From Duganella sp. BJB476 (GTDB lineage: Bacteria > Pseudomonadota > Gammaproteobacteria > Burkholderiales > Burkholderiaceae_D), in contig NZ_QVIO01000008.1 in the NCBI RefSeq assembly GCF_003416895.1, forward strand, positions 186,001 through 250,000: DNA of 64,000 nucleotides, read 5' to 3'. Position 1 is the stretch's first letter. The number at the start of each line of letters is the position of its first letter. The translations under genes were made by a program, and so were the position numbers. The notes under the pieces are model-generated. The model ran no database searches. It saw only the letters and a list, made by a program, of their open reading frames with translations, and was not told the DNA's origin. Of this stretch, positions 18,230 through 27,205 are shown piece by piece.

Positions 18230-20103
18230 CAGAAGGTGAATCCCAGCGAGAAGTGCAATCGATATTTGTGTACCGCGTGGCCGTAGGCGATGTCCACGTT
18301 GATCGGGCCGACGGGACTCTTCCAGCGCGCACCGGCGCCGTAGCCGGATTTCGGATGCAGCGCGTTGAAGGTGTCGCCCGCGTTGCCGGCGTCGTAGAAC
18401 ACGGCCGCGCCGTAGGTGGGCTTGAACCAGTACTGGAACTCGGCGCTGCCGGTGGCCAGGTAGCGGCCACCGGTGATGGCGGTGCCTTCGTGCACGCCCA
18501 GCTCCTGGAAGGCGTAGCCGCGCACCGACTGGTCGCCGCCGGCGCGGAACAGGTACACGGCCGGCACGCCGTTCTTGTCGCGCGAGGCCAGCGCACCGAG
18601 CTCACCGCGCAGTATCAAATTGGTGCTGGTGGTCAGCGGCCGGTACCACACGGTGCGCGCGTAGCCGCGCACGAAGGCCTCGTCGGTCAGGATGGGCAGC
18701 AGCGCGCCGCCCAGCTGCGCGTTGAGCGCGTAGCCCTTGGTCGGGAACAGCAGGTTGTCCAGCTTGCGCCAGGTGACGCCGTAGGTCAGCGGCAAACTCT
18801 TGCTGGTGCTGGACGGGATGCCGTCGACGGTCTTGGTCTCGGTCAGCAGCTCCAGCGACAGGCTGCGCTCCAGCAGCGGCGTGCCCCAGGCGCGCTTGCC
18901 GGACACGCTGGCCACGCTGGTGACCTCGCCCGAAATGTCGCTGCGCTCGAAGGAGGCGCCGACGCTGTCGTTGTAGCCGTCCGCGGTGGTGGGGAAGTAG
19001 AAGTCGCTGCGCGCGGTCTGTTTCTTGGTCTCCAGCGTCAGCGCGCTTTTCATGCGCAGGCCGAACACCGACAAATCGTCGTAGGTCAGCGAGGCGCGGT
19101 TGCCGGTGTTGGTGCTGAAACCCAGGCCGGCGCTGACGTTGCGGCGCTTGTTCTCGGTCACGCGCACCAGCAGCGGCAGCGGCGCCATCGCGGCGTCGGC
19201 GTTTTGCGCCGGGGTGGCGGCGCCCGCTTCCAGCTGTTCGTTGAGGATGGCGCCCATGTCGGCGCTCACTTCCACGCTGCTGAAGTAGCCGGTGTCCTGC
19301 AGGCGCGATTGGTAGGATTGCAGCGCGGCTTCGCTGTAGTAGTCGCCGGGATGGATCTGGTTCAGGTTGCTGATGATGGCGGCCGGGTAGCGCTTCAGGC
19401 CTTCGATGCGCAATTCGCCGAAGCGCAGCTCCGGGCCGCTGTCGAGCACCACGCGCAGCGCGGCCAGGTGGTTGTCCGGGTCCACCGTGGCCTGGCTGTC
19501 GGTCAGCTGGGCGCGCGGGTAGCGCGTCTGCACCACCTGGCGCAGCAGGCCGCGCTTGGCCTGTTCCCAGTCGGTCTGGCGGAAGACCTGGCCCTGCTTG
19601 AGCGTCCAGCCGGCCTTCAGCGCGGTGGTGTCGAACTGCTTGTCGGCGGCCAGCCCGGGCACGGGCGCGAAGCCTTGCAGCACCAGGTCGATCTCGCCAA
19701 CTCGCACCGGCTCGCCCGGCTGCACGCTGATCTCGACCTTGGGCGTGTCGCCGTCGCGATCGAGGCGGGCGCTCACCACCGGCGAATAGTAGCCGTCGGT
19801 GGCGACCAGCGTCTTGACCTGGGCCGGCGCGGCGCGCACCAGCCGTACCAGCTGTTCGCGGTCCATGCGCGCGTTGCCGCGAAAGCGCACCAGGTCAAGG
19901 TTTTGCTCCAGCAGTTCTTGCAGCGCGCCGGGGGCGTCGATGTGGACCTCGTATTTCAGGCCCTGGGCGGCGGCGGGCAGCGCGAGGGCGGCCAACACAC
20001 CGGCCGATATACCGGCTACGGCGAGGCGGCCGGATACTTTTGTCACAACTTGTGCCAAAATTCGTGATCCTGCCAATATTTTTGCTGGCGATGCCGGTAA
20101 CAT
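18229..20103 (-). CDS. tamA: TamA, Omp85-family outer-membrane translocation protein
   Basis: The 624-residue protein has a signal peptide (about residues 24-47, ending PAAAQ), POTRA-like modules at about 50-270 and a C-terminal 16-strand barrel. Barrel markers are FRAGGDQSVRGYAFQELG (the Omp85 RGY loop motif) and the terminal strand KYRLHFSLGFTF ending in Phe. TamA forms the outer-membrane half of the TAM complex with TamB, encoded by the overlapping downstream gene. The only Met available for the full signal region is at 20103; the n-region is unusually long. Confidence 0.92.
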   Translation of the reverse strand: MLPASPAKILAGSRILAQVVTKVSGRLAVAGISAGVLAALALPAAAQGLKYEVHIDAPGALQELLEQNLDLVRFRGNARMDREQLVRLVRAAPAQVKTLVATDGYYSPVVSARLDRDGDTPKVEISVQPGEPVRVGEIDLVLQGFAPVPGLAADKQFDTTALKAGWTLKQGQVFRQTDWEQAKRGLLRQVVQTRYPRAQLTDSQATVDPDNHLAALRVVLDSGPELRFGELRIEGLKRYPAAIISNLNQIHPGDYYSEAALQSYQSRLQDTGYFSSVEVSADMGAILNEQLEAGAATPAQNADAAMAPLPLLVRVTENKRRNVSAGLGFSTNTGNRASLTYDDLSVFGLRMKSALTLETKKQTARSDFYFPTTADGYNDSVGASFERSDISGEVTSVASVSGKRAWGTPLLERSLSLELLTETKTVDGIPSSTSKSLPLTYGVTWRKLDNLLFPTKGYALNAQLGGALLPILTDEAFVRGYARTVWYRPLTTSTNLILRGELGALASRDKNGVPAVYLFRAGGDQSVRGYAFQELGVHEGTAITGGRYLATGSAEFQYWFKPTYGAAVFYDAGNAGDTFNALHPKSGYGAGARWKSPVGPINVDIAYGHAVHKYRLHFSLGFTF

Positions 20104-20209
20104 GAGACTCCATCTGGGTGTACGCTGCCTGCCATGTTACCGGATTGCCCTAAAAGATGGCGTACTTATAACGTTGCAACGCCTTGCAAGCCCTTGAAAG
20201 AACAAAGTA

Positions 20210-20917
20210 ATGCTGCCTACCGATACCGCCCTGGTCCTGTTTAGCGGTGGCCAAGATTCCACCACCTGCCTGGCCTGGGCGCTGAAGCACTACGCGCGCG
20301 TGGAAACCATAGGCTTCGACTACGGCCAGCGCCACGCCATCGAGCTGACCGTGCGCCCCACCGTGATCGAACGCCTGCGCGCCCACTCGCCCGAGTGGAA
20401 CGCCAAGCTGGGCGAGGACCACATGATCGACCTGTCGCTGATCTCCGAGATTTCGCAGACTGCGATGACGCACGATATCGCCATCGAAACCCAGGCCAAC
20501 GGCCTGCCGAACACCTTCGTCCCCGGCCGCAACCTGCTGTTCATGACGGTGGCCGCCACCGTGGCCTACCGCCGCGGCCTGACGGTGCTGGTGGGCGGCA
20601 TGTGCGAGACCGACTTCTCCGGCTACCCGGACTGCCGCGACGACACCATGAAGGCGCTGCAAGTGGCGCTCAACCTGGGTATGGACACCCGCCTGAAGCT
20701 GGAAACCCCGCTGATGTGGCGCGACAAGCGCCAGACCTGGGAGCTGGCGCAGGAGCTGGGCGGCCAGGCGCTGGTCGACCTGATCCGCGACGGCACCCAC
20801 ACCTGCTACCTGGGCGAGCGCGGCGCGCTGCATGATTGGGGTTACGGCTGCGGCACCTGCCCGGCGTGCGCCCTGCGCGCGCGCGGCTACCGGCAGTTCG
20901 CGGGCACCGAGGTGTAG
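20210..20917 (+). CDS. queC: QueC, 7-cyano-7-deazaguanine synthase
   Basis: The 235-residue protein shows the PP-loop ATPase motif SGGQDSTT (residues 12-19) and the substrate region FDYGQRHAIE. The C-terminal zinc-binding cysteines lie in YGCGTCPACALRARGY, with a further Cys in HTCYLGERG. QueC converts 7-carboxy-7-deazaguanine to preQ0 using ATP and ammonia, a step of queuosine biosynthesis. It is full length. A second gene begins at the base after its stop. The 5' gap of 106 bases to the divergent tamA probably holds both promoters. Confidence 0.95.
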   Translation: MLPTDTALVLFSGGQDSTTCLAWALKHYARVETIGFDYGQRHAIELTVRPTVIERLRAHSPEWNAKLGEDHMIDLSLISEISQTAMTHDIAIETQANGLPNTFVPGRNLLFMTVAATVAYRRGLTVLVGGMCETDFSGYPDCRDDTMKALQVALNLGMDTRLKLETPLMWRDKRQTWELAQELGGQALVDLIRDGTHTCYLGERGALHDWGYGCGTCPACALRARGYRQFAGTEV

Positions 20918-23900
20918 ATGTCCCCCGGCGCCCAGGTTCGGCTGCGCCGGCTGGTGCAGGATGTGCTCTCGCCGGGCGTCCTGCCGCTGCTGGTGCTGAC
21001 CGGCTGCCTGGGTGCGACCGCCGTGCTGTGGCTGGGCGCGCGCCAGCACGCCGACCAGCAGGCGCAGGCCGATTTCGACAGTCGTGTGCGCGAGCTGGTC
21101 AACAACCTCGACCGGCGCATGCAGACCTATGTGCAGGTGCTGTACGGCGTGCAGGGGCTGTTCGCCAGCTCCGCCGGGGTCGACCGCGACGCCTTCCGCG
21201 CCTATCTGGCCGGGCAAAACCTGAACCTGCATTTCCCCGGCATCCACGGCGTCGGCTACATCGCGCTGGTGGCGCCGGCGCAGCGCGCCGCCCATGAGCG
21301 CGCGATACGGCTGGGCGGCCAGCCCGACTACCGCATGCGGCCGGACGGCGCGCGCGCCTGGTACGCGCCCATCGTCTACCTCGAACCCTTCGACGACAAC
21401 AACCGCCGCGCCTTCGGCTACGACGCCGCGTCCGAGCCGGTGCGGCGCGGCGCGCTGGAGCAGGCGCGCGATTCCGGCCTGCCGGCCATGAGCGGCAAGA
21501 TCCGGCTGGTGCAGGAGGAGGTCGAGCCGGCGCCGGCGCAATCCGGCTTCCTGATGGTGCTGCCGGTGTACCGCCGCGGACAGGCGGCCGATACGGCGGC
21601 GCTGCGGCGCGCCGCCATCGACGGCTGGGTGTACGCGCCGTTCCGCGTCGGCGACCTGATGGCGGGGCTGGGCGGGCCGCGCGCCGGCGCGCTGGAGGTG
21701 AAGATCTACGACGGCGACGCCATCGCGCCGGCCGCGCTGATGTACGACAGCCATCCGGGCGACGGCGCCGGCCGGCGCAACCGCCTCCAGTGGATCAGCA
21801 TCGGCGGCCACCGCTGGACGCTGGACATCGCCGCGCGGGCCAGCGCGGCGCCGGAACGCGACCAGGGGCAGCAGGTCGCCGCCGGCGGCGTATTGTTGAG
21901 CGCGCTTCTGGCCGGACTGACCTGGCTGCTGGCGCGCGGCCGCGTGCGGGCCCGCGCCGCCCAGGCGCGCGCCGAACGGCTCAGCGGCGAGCTGCAGGAG
22001 GGCCAGGCCGCGCTGATGGTGCTGGCCGAGGGCGCGCAGCGCAGCCAGGCCATGTTGCGCAGCATTCTCGATTCGACCGTCGACGGCATCCTGGTCGACA
22101 ACCTGAAAGGCGGGGTGATCAACGCCAACCGCCGTTTCCGCGAACTGTGGAACCTGCCCGAGCACCTGGACTGGCAGGCCGATGGCGCCGCGCTGATGGC
22201 GCACATGGCGCAGCAGATGCTCCATCCCGGCCAGGCGCTGCTGCTGGAGCCGGGGCCGCAGCAGCTGGCGCTGCTGCACCTGAAGGACGGCCGCGTGATC
22301 GAGCAGCACACGCGCGGCATGCAGCTGGGCAGCGAGCCGGCGCGGCTGTGGTCGTTCCGCGATATCACCGAGCGCACCCAGGGCGAGCAGCGCGAGCAGA
22401 CCCGGCGCCACGTGCTGGAGTTGCTGGCCACCGGCGCGCCGCTGCAAACCATACTCGAGAGCGTAGTGCAGGGCGTCGAGGCGGGCAACGAGGAAATGTT
22501 GTGCAGCATCCTGCTGCTCGACGAGAGCGGCGAGCACCTGCTGGTGGGCGCCGCGCCCAGTTTGCCGGCCTTCTTCAACGCCGCCGTGCACGGGCGCTCC
22601 ATCCACGGCGCGCCGGGCGCCTGCGCCCAGGCGGTGCTGACGCGCAGCCGGGTGATCGTCGAGGACATCCGCCGCGCGCCGACTTGGCTGGAGTACCGCG
22701 ACCTGGCCCTGCAGGCGCGGCTGGGCTCGTGCTGGTCCGATCCGATCTACGGCGCCGCCGGCAATGTGCTGGGCACCTTCGCCATCTACCACCGCGATGC
22801 CCGCCTGCCCAGCCTGGCCAATATCGCGCTGATCGAGCAGGCCGCGCGGCTGGCCGGCATCGCCATCGAGCAGGCGCAGGCGGCGGTGGCGCTGCGCGCC
22901 GGCGAGGCCCGCTTCCGCAGCCTGTACGACCATGCGCCGGTGGCGCTGTGGGAGCAGGACTGGTCCGGTGTGCACGCCGCGCTGGCCGAGCTGGAATTGT
23001 CCGGCATCGACGACCTGGGACGCTATCTGCAGGCCAACGCCAGCCAGTTGCGGCGCCTGGCCTCGCTGGTGCGCATCGTCGATGTCAACGCCGCCGCGCT
23101 GGCGCAGGTGGGGGCGGCGCCGGGGCGCAAGGATTTATCTCAGCTGAGCCTGGCGCAGAACTTCGACCTGGCCGCCATGCCCAGCTTCGCGCTGGCGCTG
23201 ACCGCGCTGGCCCAGGGCCAGCATTTCTTCGCCTGCGAGGGCAGCTACACGCGGCTCGACGGCACGGCCCGGCGCAACGAGCTGACCCTGCTGGTGATGC
23301 CGGGCCATACGCACAGCCTGGACTTCGTCATCGTCTCGACCCTGGACGTGACCGAGCGGCGCCGCATGCACGACGAGCTGCGCGTGCTGGCCACCACCGA
23401 TTTCCTCACCGGCCTGCCGAACCGGCGCGAGTTCATGCGCCGCCTGGAGGACGAGCACGCCCGGCTGCAGCGCGACCTCGGCGCCTGCGCCGCGGTGCTG
23501 CTGCTCGATATCGACCATTTCAAGCACATCAACGACGAGCACGGCCACGCGGCCGGCGACGCCGTGCTGCGCCAGCTGGGCGCGCTGCTGCAGGAGGGCC
23601 AGCGCAAGACCGACATGCTGGGCCGCATCGGCGGCGAGGAGTTCGCGCTGCTGTTGCCCGGCACGGAGCTCGACGCGGCGGCGCTGCACGCCGAGCGCCT
23701 GCGCCTGCGGGTGGCCGAGGCGGCCATGCTGCTGGACGACGAGACGCGGCTGACGGTGACGGTGACGGTGAGCATCGGCATCGCCGCGCTGGGCGGGGCC
23801 GACGGCGGCGGCGATGTGGCCTTGCGGCGCGCCGACCAGGCCTTGTACTGCGCCAAGCGCGGCGGGCGCAACCGGGTGGAACTGGCGGAGGCGGGGAAGA

Positions 23901-23944
23901 GGGCGGATCGGCCGGGAGTTCAGGTCCCGGCCGCTTCCGATTGA
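20918..23944 (+). CDS. membrane diguanylate cyclase with CHASE, PAS, GAF and GGDEF domains
   Basis: The 1008-residue protein starts directly after the queC TAG. A membrane helix (about 19-38) and a periplasmic CHASE sensor domain (about 55-290, with HGVGYIALVAPAQR) come first. A second helix follows (about 325-342, GVLLSALLAGLTWLLA). A PAS-like domain lies at 380-490 (ILDSTVDGILVDN ... LWSFRDITER), a GAF domain at 505-655, a divergent PAS region at 660-810 and GGDEF at 815-985. The active site is GGEEF (905-909), and RKTD at 896-899 fits the RxxD inhibitory site. It should make c-di-GMP in response to an unknown ligand. Confidence 0.88.
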   Translation: MSPGAQVRLRRLVQDVLSPGVLPLLVLTGCLGATAVLWLGARQHADQQAQADFDSRVRELVNNLDRRMQTYVQVLYGVQGLFASSAGVDRDAFRAYLAGQNLNLHFPGIHGVGYIALVAPAQRAAHERAIRLGGQPDYRMRPDGARAWYAPIVYLEPFDDNNRRAFGYDAASEPVRRGALEQARDSGLPAMSGKIRLVQEEVEPAPAQSGFLMVLPVYRRGQAADTAALRRAAIDGWVYAPFRVGDLMAGLGGPRAGALEVKIYDGDAIAPAALMYDSHPGDGAGRRNRLQWISIGGHRWTLDIAARASAAPERDQGQQVAAGGVLLSALLAGLTWLLARGRVRARAAQARAERLSGELQEGQAALMVLAEGAQRSQAMLRSILDSTVDGILVDNLKGGVINANRRFRELWNLPEHLDWQADGAALMAHMAQQMLHPGQALLLEPGPQQLALLHLKDGRVIEQHTRGMQLGSEPARLWSFRDITERTQGEQREQTRRHVLELLATGAPLQTILESVVQGVEAGNEEMLCSILLLDESGEHLLVGAAPSLPAFFNAAVHGRSIHGAPGACAQAVLTRSRVIVEDIRRAPTWLEYRDLALQARLGSCWSDPIYGAAGNVLGTFAIYHRDARLPSLANIALIEQAARLAGIAIEQAQAAVALRAGEARFRSLYDHAPVALWEQDWSGVHAALAELELSGIDDLGRYLQANASQLRRLASLVRIVDVNAAALAQVGAAPGRKDLSQLSLAQNFDLAAMPSFALALTALAQGQHFFACEGSYTRLDGTARRNELTLLVMPGHTHSLDFVIVSTLDVTERRRMHDELRVLATTDFLTGLPNRREFMRRLEDEHARLQRDLGACAAVLLLDIDHFKHINDEHGHAAGDAVLRQLGALLQEGQRKTDMLGRIGGEEFALLLPGTELDAAALHAERLRLRVAEAAMLLDDETRLTVTVTVSIGIAALGGADGGGDVALRRADQALYCAKRGGRNRVELAEAGKRADRPGVQVPAASD

Positions 23945-23959
23945 AACGGTGGGTGCTGC

Positions 23960-24352
23960 TTAGACTGCGTGTTCCAGCATGGCGCGCTGCTGCTGTTTGC
24001 GGGAGCGCGAGCGGAAGATCATGTAGATGCCGACCGGGATCAGCAGCGGCAGCAACAGGGGCGAGACCGCCGCCGCCACCACCACCGCCAGCAGCACCAT
24101 GCCGCTGATCATCAGGATGCCGAGGCCGGCGAACAGCACGCCGACGAACACGGCCGCGCAGGTGATGGCCACCGCGGCGATCAGCAGGCCGCCGCCGGCG
24201 AACAGGGTGCCGAGCAGGAAGCCGATGGGGCCGTCGATCTCGTCGCTGTCGATGTTGACCTGCATGCCGTCGCCGAACACCGACTGCCATGCGCAGGCGG
24301 CCAGCAGGAAGATGAAAGCGGCGAATACCAGTTTTTTAGCGGTGATTTTCAT
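23960..24352 (-). CDS. small membrane protein of unknown function
   Basis: The 130-residue protein has an N-terminal hydrophobic segment that may be a signal (KKLVFAAFIFLLAACAWQS). A short acidic periplasmic stretch (VNIDSDEIDGP) follows, then two or three membrane helices (IGFLLGTLFAGGGLLIAAVAITCAAVFVGVL and AVVVAAAVSPLLLPLLIPVGIYMIF) and a basic tail. Cys20 in LLAACA could be a lipobox. No family is recognised. It is convergent with the diguanylate cyclase and stands alone. Confidence 0.6.
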   Translation of the reverse strand: MKITAKKLVFAAFIFLLAACAWQSVFGDGMQVNIDSDEIDGPIGFLLGTLFAGGGLLIAAVAITCAAVFVGVLFAGLGILMISGMVLLAVVVAAAVSPLLLPLLIPVGIYMIFRSRSRKQQQRAMLEHAV

Positions 24353-24507
24353 GGCTGACCTCGGTGGTTGGGTTGTTCCGTACTTCTTGTGCCGTTTGGC
24401 ATGGTTGAACTGTACCGAGCCGGCCCGGCAGCGGCCAGCGGATTGCGACAGACCGGCAAATTGGCGGGATGGAATGCGGGTCCGGCGCGATGAGCGGGGA
24501 ATGTTCC

Positions 24508-24535
24508 TTGATTTAAAGTTATGCCTGCCTATACT
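24508..24535 (+). promoter_or_regulatory. sigma70-like promoter for a small ORF
   Basis: TTGATT (24508-24513) and TATACT (24530-24535) are separated by 16 bases, in an AT-rich island of the otherwise GC-rich gap 24353-24567. The expected transcript start near 24542 lies about 26 bases before the ATG at 24568. Only position and consensus support it. Confidence 0.55.
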
Positions 24536-24567
24536 GATAATCTACCTATTGCAGGGAGGGCTATAAC

Positions 24568-24813
24568 ATGGCTTGGCTAGATTTGAGCGAGGGTCAATCG
24601 ATATCCTCGATGTGCAAGCGGACTCGGCGCCAGCGTAGCGTCCAGCAGCTTTCCGGCGGGGGACCGAAAGGCCCGCCATCGGCGCCGCCGACGATACCGC
24701 CTATCATCATCACACCGTTCAGTTACCACATGCCGGACCCGGCCATCGATCCGCGCGTCACGCCCTTGCGGCCGCCGATCATGCCGCCGCCGCGGCCGTG
24801 CATCTCGTGCTGA
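24568..24813 (+). CDS. putative 81-residue proline-rich small protein
   Basis: The frame is preceded by a promoter-like pair (24508-24535) and an excellent ribosome site GGGAGGG with a 7-base spacer. A strong bidirectional terminator follows 33 bases after the stop. The protein starts MAWLDLSEGQSISSM, has a basic KRTRRQRS patch (about 17-24), then a Pro/Ile-rich half (PPTIPPIIITP, PPIMPPPRP) and ends CISC. It has no signal peptide or known domain. Complete gene architecture makes it likely to be expressed, though I recognise no homologue. Confidence 0.5.
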   Translation: MAWLDLSEGQSISSMCKRTRRQRSVQQLSGGGPKGPPSAPPTIPPIIITPFSYHMPDPAIDPRVTPLRPPIMPPPRPCISC

Positions 24814-24846
24814 CCGCGGTCGACTGATCGCCAACCCGCCAGACGT

Positions 24847-24873
24847 AAAAAAGCCCGCTCGCCGCGGGCTTTT
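24847..24873. terminator. bidirectional intrinsic terminator
   Basis: The stem GCCCGC/GCGGGC (24853-24858 and 24864-24869) has loop TCGCC. It is flanked by an A run on the left and TTTT on the right, so it can end transcription in both directions. It serves the small plus-strand gene ending at 24813 and the minus-strand PEP-CTERM gene ending at 24892. Confidence 0.85.
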
Positions 24874-24891
24874 GTGCTGGGCCCGTCGGGC

Positions 24892-25551
24892 TCAATAGAA
24901 TTTTTCGTTGTCCTCGGCCTTGTCGCGGCGGCTGGCAAGACCGAGCAGGCCGAGGCCGGTCAGCAGCATCACGAAGATTTCCGGTTCCGGCACGGCCGAG
25001 ATGTAGGAGTGGTTGTCCGACTCGAAGGCGTTCTGGTTGGCGGAGAAGGTGACCTTGGTGATGGTGGTGCCGCTGTCGGTGAAGAAGTTCATGTAGAAGC
25101 CGACTTGCTGATTGCCGTTGGCCATCCGGTGGGCGGCGGCCGCCATGTCGTTGCCGTTGATCTGCAACACCATCGTATTACCGCTGTACATGGTGACAAT
25201 GTTGTAGTCGTCCGGCGAGCCCATGTAGTAACCAAAATAGCTGACGCCCATGCCGCCGAAGGTCACGCTGGACGACGATGGCTGGCCGTTGCTGATGCCG
25301 ACCGAGAAGAAGGCGGTGGGGTCGCCCGGCGGCTGCGCCGCGTAGCCGGAATTGCCTGGCGACGGGATCAGCGCGCCGAGTTGGTCGTAGGTGGCGAAAC
25401 CGACCGGCAGCAGGCCATCGTCGAAAGTGTTGGTGGTGACGCCGCCGACGCCGGAGGTGGTGCCGGTGGTGGCGGTATAGGTGACGCCGGCGCTGGCGCT
25501 GAACGCGGCGCCAGCCAGGCTGAGGGCCAGCAGGGTTTTGGAGATCGACAT
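24892..25551 (-). CDS. PEP-CTERM sorting-domain protein
   Basis: The 219-residue secreted protein has a signal peptide (about 1-21, ending FSASA). Its C-terminal PEP-CTERM tripartite signal is VPEPE, a hydrophobic helix (IFVMLLTGLGLLGLA) and the basic patch SRRDK. Such proteins are processed by the EpsH/exosortase system and linked to exopolysaccharide and surface structures; the exosortase must lie outside the window. The central 150 residues are Gly/Thr/Ser-rich without a known domain. The 10 residues after the basic patch (AEDNEKFY end) are slightly longer than usual. Confidence 0.85.
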   Translation of the reverse strand: MSISKTLLALSLAGAAFSASAGVTYTATTGTTSGVGGVTTNTFDDGLLPVGFATYDQLGALIPSPGNSGYAAQPPGDPTAFFSVGISNGQPSSSSVTFGGMGVSYFGYYMGSPDDYNIVTMYSGNTMVLQINGNDMAAAAHRMANGNQQVGFYMNFFTDSGTTITKVTFSANQNAFESDNHSYISAVPEPEIFVMLLTGLGLLGLASRRDKAEDNEKFY

Positions 25552-25901
25552 TTTGGTGTTCCTTATTTGAGACCGGTGAACGATTGCACCGGGCTTGAGC
25601 TTTTATTAACGACTGGAAACTGGTGATTCAAGATTGATAATAGTAATATTTCCTTGACAATGCCCGTTCAACTTTAGAGTATGTGCTCGGTTTATGTTAA
25701 TTTCTCCACCTGTTTGTGACATCGGCGCGCCGCCGGCGGCGGCAATACCGCCCCTAGCCCGGCAGTGACTATCAACTTGCTGATGGGAAAGTTAAATCGG
25801 CGGCGGCACATAACTAACAATTTGGTGCGAAAAACTAACAGCCGGCCGCGCTGGGCGCTTATCATTTCACCCCCATCCATTTTTCACGACGAGCCGACAG
25901 C
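25552..25901. other. 350-base non-coding gap between divergent genes
   Basis: The region is AT-rich, with one GC-rich palindromic core (GCGCGCCGCCGGCGGCGG near 25723-25740). A plausible plus-strand promoter is TTGACA at 25654-25659 with GAGTAT at 25677-25682 (17-base spacer), but it lies some 220 bases from the gene at 25902. A 62-codon frame on the minus strand (25692-25880) shows no coding character. Apart from promoters for the two flanking genes I see nothing definite. Confidence 0.4.
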
Positions 25902-26402
25902 ATGAGCGCAGACTACCCCGATACCGAACAGCAACAGGACGACGACGCCCCGATCCAGGAGGCGCGCGTATGGCAGGGGAACGGCTGGACCGCGCGCGTC
26001 ATCAAGAACGATGACGACGAGGGCTGGGCGGTGGCGATGATCAAGGATGGCGAGCCGGAACCGGCGCTGGTGGGGCCGTGGACCATGGGCCGCGACAAGA
26101 AGAATCCCAAGCCGCTGGACGTCAACGCCTTCAACACCCTGGTCAAGACCGCCAACGAGGTGATCCGCCGCCACGAGCAGCAGCTGCACGCCCAGCTGCA
26201 CAAGAACGTCTTCGTCAACGGCGAGGACGGCCAGGTCAAGGTCTGCCTCGACATCGTGCCCGACGAGGACGACCCCTACGCGACGCTGAGCGCCTTCGAC
26301 CCGTACGGCGAGGAGCTGGCACGGGTGCGGGTGGCGCCGACCTTCAAGCTGAGCGTGGCCAGCGCGTCGGCGTGGATGGAAAACGGCTACCGCAAGCCGT
26401 AG
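25902..26402 (+). CDS. conserved-looking hypothetical protein, cytoplasmic
   Basis: The 166-residue acidic protein has no signal peptide. It opens with a disordered Asp/Gln stretch (TEQQQDDDAPIQE), followed by a compact alpha/beta part with WTARVIKNDDDEGWAVAMIKDGE (about 29-51), a helical segment DVNAFNTLVKTANEVIRRHEQQLHAQ (about 74-99) and a beta-rich C-terminus. I recognise no enzymatic motif or named domain. Codon use matches the neighbours. It stands alone. Confidence 0.65.
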   Translation: MSADYPDTEQQQDDDAPIQEARVWQGNGWTARVIKNDDDEGWAVAMIKDGEPEPALVGPWTMGRDKKNPKPLDVNAFNTLVKTANEVIRRHEQQLHAQLHKNVFVNGEDGQVKVCLDIVPDEDDPYATLSAFDPYGEELARVRVAPTFKLSVASASAWMENGYRKP

Positions 26403-26516
26403 TTTCCTGCGTCATTTGTTCTTTACTGGAATTAAGATTTCGTTAAATAAACGTGTAAGAGGATGTAACATTCTATCGTGCGCGGCCGGTTGGAAATGAT
26501 GTGGCTGCTACATTTT

Positions 26517-26539
26517 GGACTCCCATTTTTTAGGAGTTC
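26517..26539 (+). promoter_or_regulatory. hairpin that can hide the ribosome site of the PEP-CTERM gene
   Basis: GGACTCC (26517-26523) can pair with GGAGTTC (26533-26539), with one G-U pair, across a 9-base U-rich loop. The right arm contains the Shine-Dalgarno AGGAG of the gene starting at 26543. The stem is short but well placed for translation control. Confidence 0.35.
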
Positions 26540-26542
26540 GAT

Positions 26543-27082
26543 ATGATAAAAGTCAAAGTTTTGGTTGGCGCCGTCGCAATGGCCGGCGCTGCTTTCCTGT
26601 CGCAAGGCGCGTTGGCGGCCGACATCAGCAATCCCGTCACCCAGCTCGATCTGAGCAGCGGCGCCGACTTCGGCGGCCACTTTGTCGCCGGCAACAATAT
26701 GAGCAATACCTTTGCCGATAAATACAGCTTCACCCTGACCGGCGCGTCCACCTTGTCGGCCGATGTGTACTCGCATACCGGCAACGCCAAGAACGGCCTG
26801 GACATCAGCGGCCTGGCGCTGTACAACGCCGGCGGCCTGCTGCTGGCCGGCAGCCAGCTGTCGAGCGGCGCCACCGACCAGTGGCAGCTCGACTCGGGCG
26901 TGCTGGGCGCCGGCAGCTACTACGTATTGATCAGCGGCAGCGCCGTGTCCAAGTCGTCGGGCGTGTATTCGTCCGGCGTCACCGTGACGGCCGTGCCGGA
27001 ACCGGAAACCTATGCCATGCTGCTGGGCGGCCTGGGCCTGATCGGCGCCATGGTGAGCCGCCGCCAGCGCAAGCAGGGCTAA
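26543..27082 (+). CDS. FxDxF-type PEP-CTERM protein
   Basis: The 179-residue secreted protein has a signal peptide (about 1-26, ending GALAAD). The FADKYSF segment at about residues 55-61 defines the FxDxF PEP-CTERM group, common in Oxalobacteraceae and relatives. A small beta-rich domain follows. The C-terminal sorting signal is VPEPE, a hydrophobic helix (MLLGGLGLIGAMV) and SRRQRKQG. The role in the envelope or matrix is unknown. A perfect terminator follows at 27102. The start is fixed by TAGGAG ten bases upstream. Confidence 0.88.
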   Translation: MIKVKVLVGAVAMAGAAFLSQGALAADISNPVTQLDLSSGADFGGHFVAGNNMSNTFADKYSFTLTGASTLSADVYSHTGNAKNGLDISGLALYNAGGLLLAGSQLSSGATDQWQLDSGVLGAGSYYVLISGSAVSKSSGVYSSGVTVTAVPEPETYAMLLGGLGLIGAMVSRRQRKQG

Positions 27083-27101
27083 GCCTTTGCCGCACTGACG
27101 A

Positions 27102-27135
27102 ACAGCCAGGCCGTTGCGACGGCCTGGCTGTTTTT
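27102..27135 (+). terminator. intrinsic terminator after the FxDxF PEP-CTERM gene
   Basis: A perfect 13-bp stem (27102-27114 and 27119-27131; ACAGCCAGGCCGT) with tetraloop TGCG is followed by a run of T. It ends 71 bases before the next gene. Confidence 0.92.
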
Positions 27136-27205
27136 GTTTCTGTGGCCGGGGCGGGCCGGACCTGCTAGTATTTCCTATGCGCATTACCTCACAATAGGAA
27201 AATCG

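Noticed and set aside
13745..18286. 1513-codon open frame on the plus strand opposite tamB
   Set aside because: It is the antisense shadow of the GC-rich tamB gene: Arg/Gln/Ala-rich, no domains, while the minus strand encodes a clear TamB.
20150..22975. 941-codon minus-strand frame opposite queC and the diguanylate cyclase
   Set aside because: The plus strand has clear QueC and GGDEF motifs; this frame has none.
25692..25880. 62-codon minus-strand ORF in the gap before 25902
   Set aside because: No ribosome site, unusual composition for the genome and overlap with AT-rich promoter-like sequence.
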